A stretch of 64,000 nt of DNA from Flavobacterium piscisymbiosum. Its GTDB lineage: Bacteria > Bacteroidota > Bacteroidia > Flavobacteriales > Flavobacteriaceae. Within the stretch, counting starts at the first letter, position 1; every line of letters starts with the position of its first letter. The translations under genes and the position numbers were made by a program. This document shows positions 62,146-64,000 of this stretch, piece after piece. The stretch is taken from contig NZ_JAJJMM010000001.1 of the NCBI RefSeq assembly GCF_020905295.1, positions 5,022,001 to 5,086,000 of the forward strand, written 5' to 3'. The notes under the pieces were generated by a model. It ran no database searches. It was not told the DNA's origin and worked only from the letters and a program-made list of their open reading frames with translations.

Positions 62146-64000
<1,855 letters not shown>

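Overview
The window comes from a member of the Bacteroidota, most likely Flavobacterium or a close relative. Evidence: AT-rich DNA, three SusC/SusD-type outer-membrane genes, a hybrid two-component sensor/AraC regulator, TAnnTTTG promoter elements in place of sigma70-type boxes, almost no Shine-Dalgarno sequences, and intergenic palindromic repeats of the kind common in flavobacteria. No rRNA, tRNA or CRISPR array was seen.

Layout. (1) 1-8.7 kb, minus strand: one end of a fructan utilisation locus, with a hybrid sensor carrying a periplasmic sugar-binding domain, an MFS sugar importer, a GH32 fructan hydrolase and a SusC receptor cut by the window edge. (2) 9.1-11.8 kb, plus strand: a compact operon of an outer-membrane barrel, a 70-residue protein, a LytS-type kinase and a LytTR regulator. 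(3) 11.9-22.8 kb: L-rhamnose catabolism. A GntR-family regulator on the plus strand is divergent from rhaT, the aldolase/dehydrogenase fusion (rhaEW), rhaI, a rhamnulokinase and lutABC. (4) 22.8-29.8 kb: a mosaic accessory region with REP-type palindromes, a REP-associated tyrosine transposase, a perfect 209-bp duplication, IS1 and IS1595 relics, an orphan deaminase-type toxin tip with a probable immunity gene, and a three-gene DUF1266 operon. (5) 30.0-56.9 kb: a large rhamnogalacturonan-I (RG-I) locus with PL11 lyase, two six-hairpin proteins (one DUF4450), a duplicated CE12 acetylesterase, GH28, DUF4861, rhamnose mutarotase, a beta-propeller glycosidase-like protein, a SASA esterase, SusD/SusC, GH106 and GH105. 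(6) 57-64 kb: mixed housekeeping and unknown genes, namely a YcxB-like membrane protein, 3-methyladenine DNA glycosylase, a PL14-like lipoprotein, an NTF2-like protein, phosphoglycerate mutase and katG (cut by the right edge).

How it works together. RG-I would be deacetylated (CE12, SASA), cut by PL11 and GH28, imported by SusC/D and trimmed by GH105 and GH106 to galacturonate derivatives and L-rhamnose. Rhamnose is then equilibrated (RhaM), imported (RhaT), isomerised, phosphorylated and cleaved to DHAP and L-lactaldehyde. The fused dehydrogenase gives L-lactate and LutABC oxidises it to pyruvate.

The main new observation is a shared 20-bp element, consensus near TATCCTGTACTATCCTGTTT. It lies upstream of six transcription units: the rha/lut operon and five RG-I units. 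At five of the six it sits exactly 20 nt from a TAnnTTTG-like -7 element. This predicts one rhamnose-responsive regulon, probably controlled by the GntR protein at 21784-22824, that ties extracellular pectin breakdown to rhamnose and lactate metabolism.
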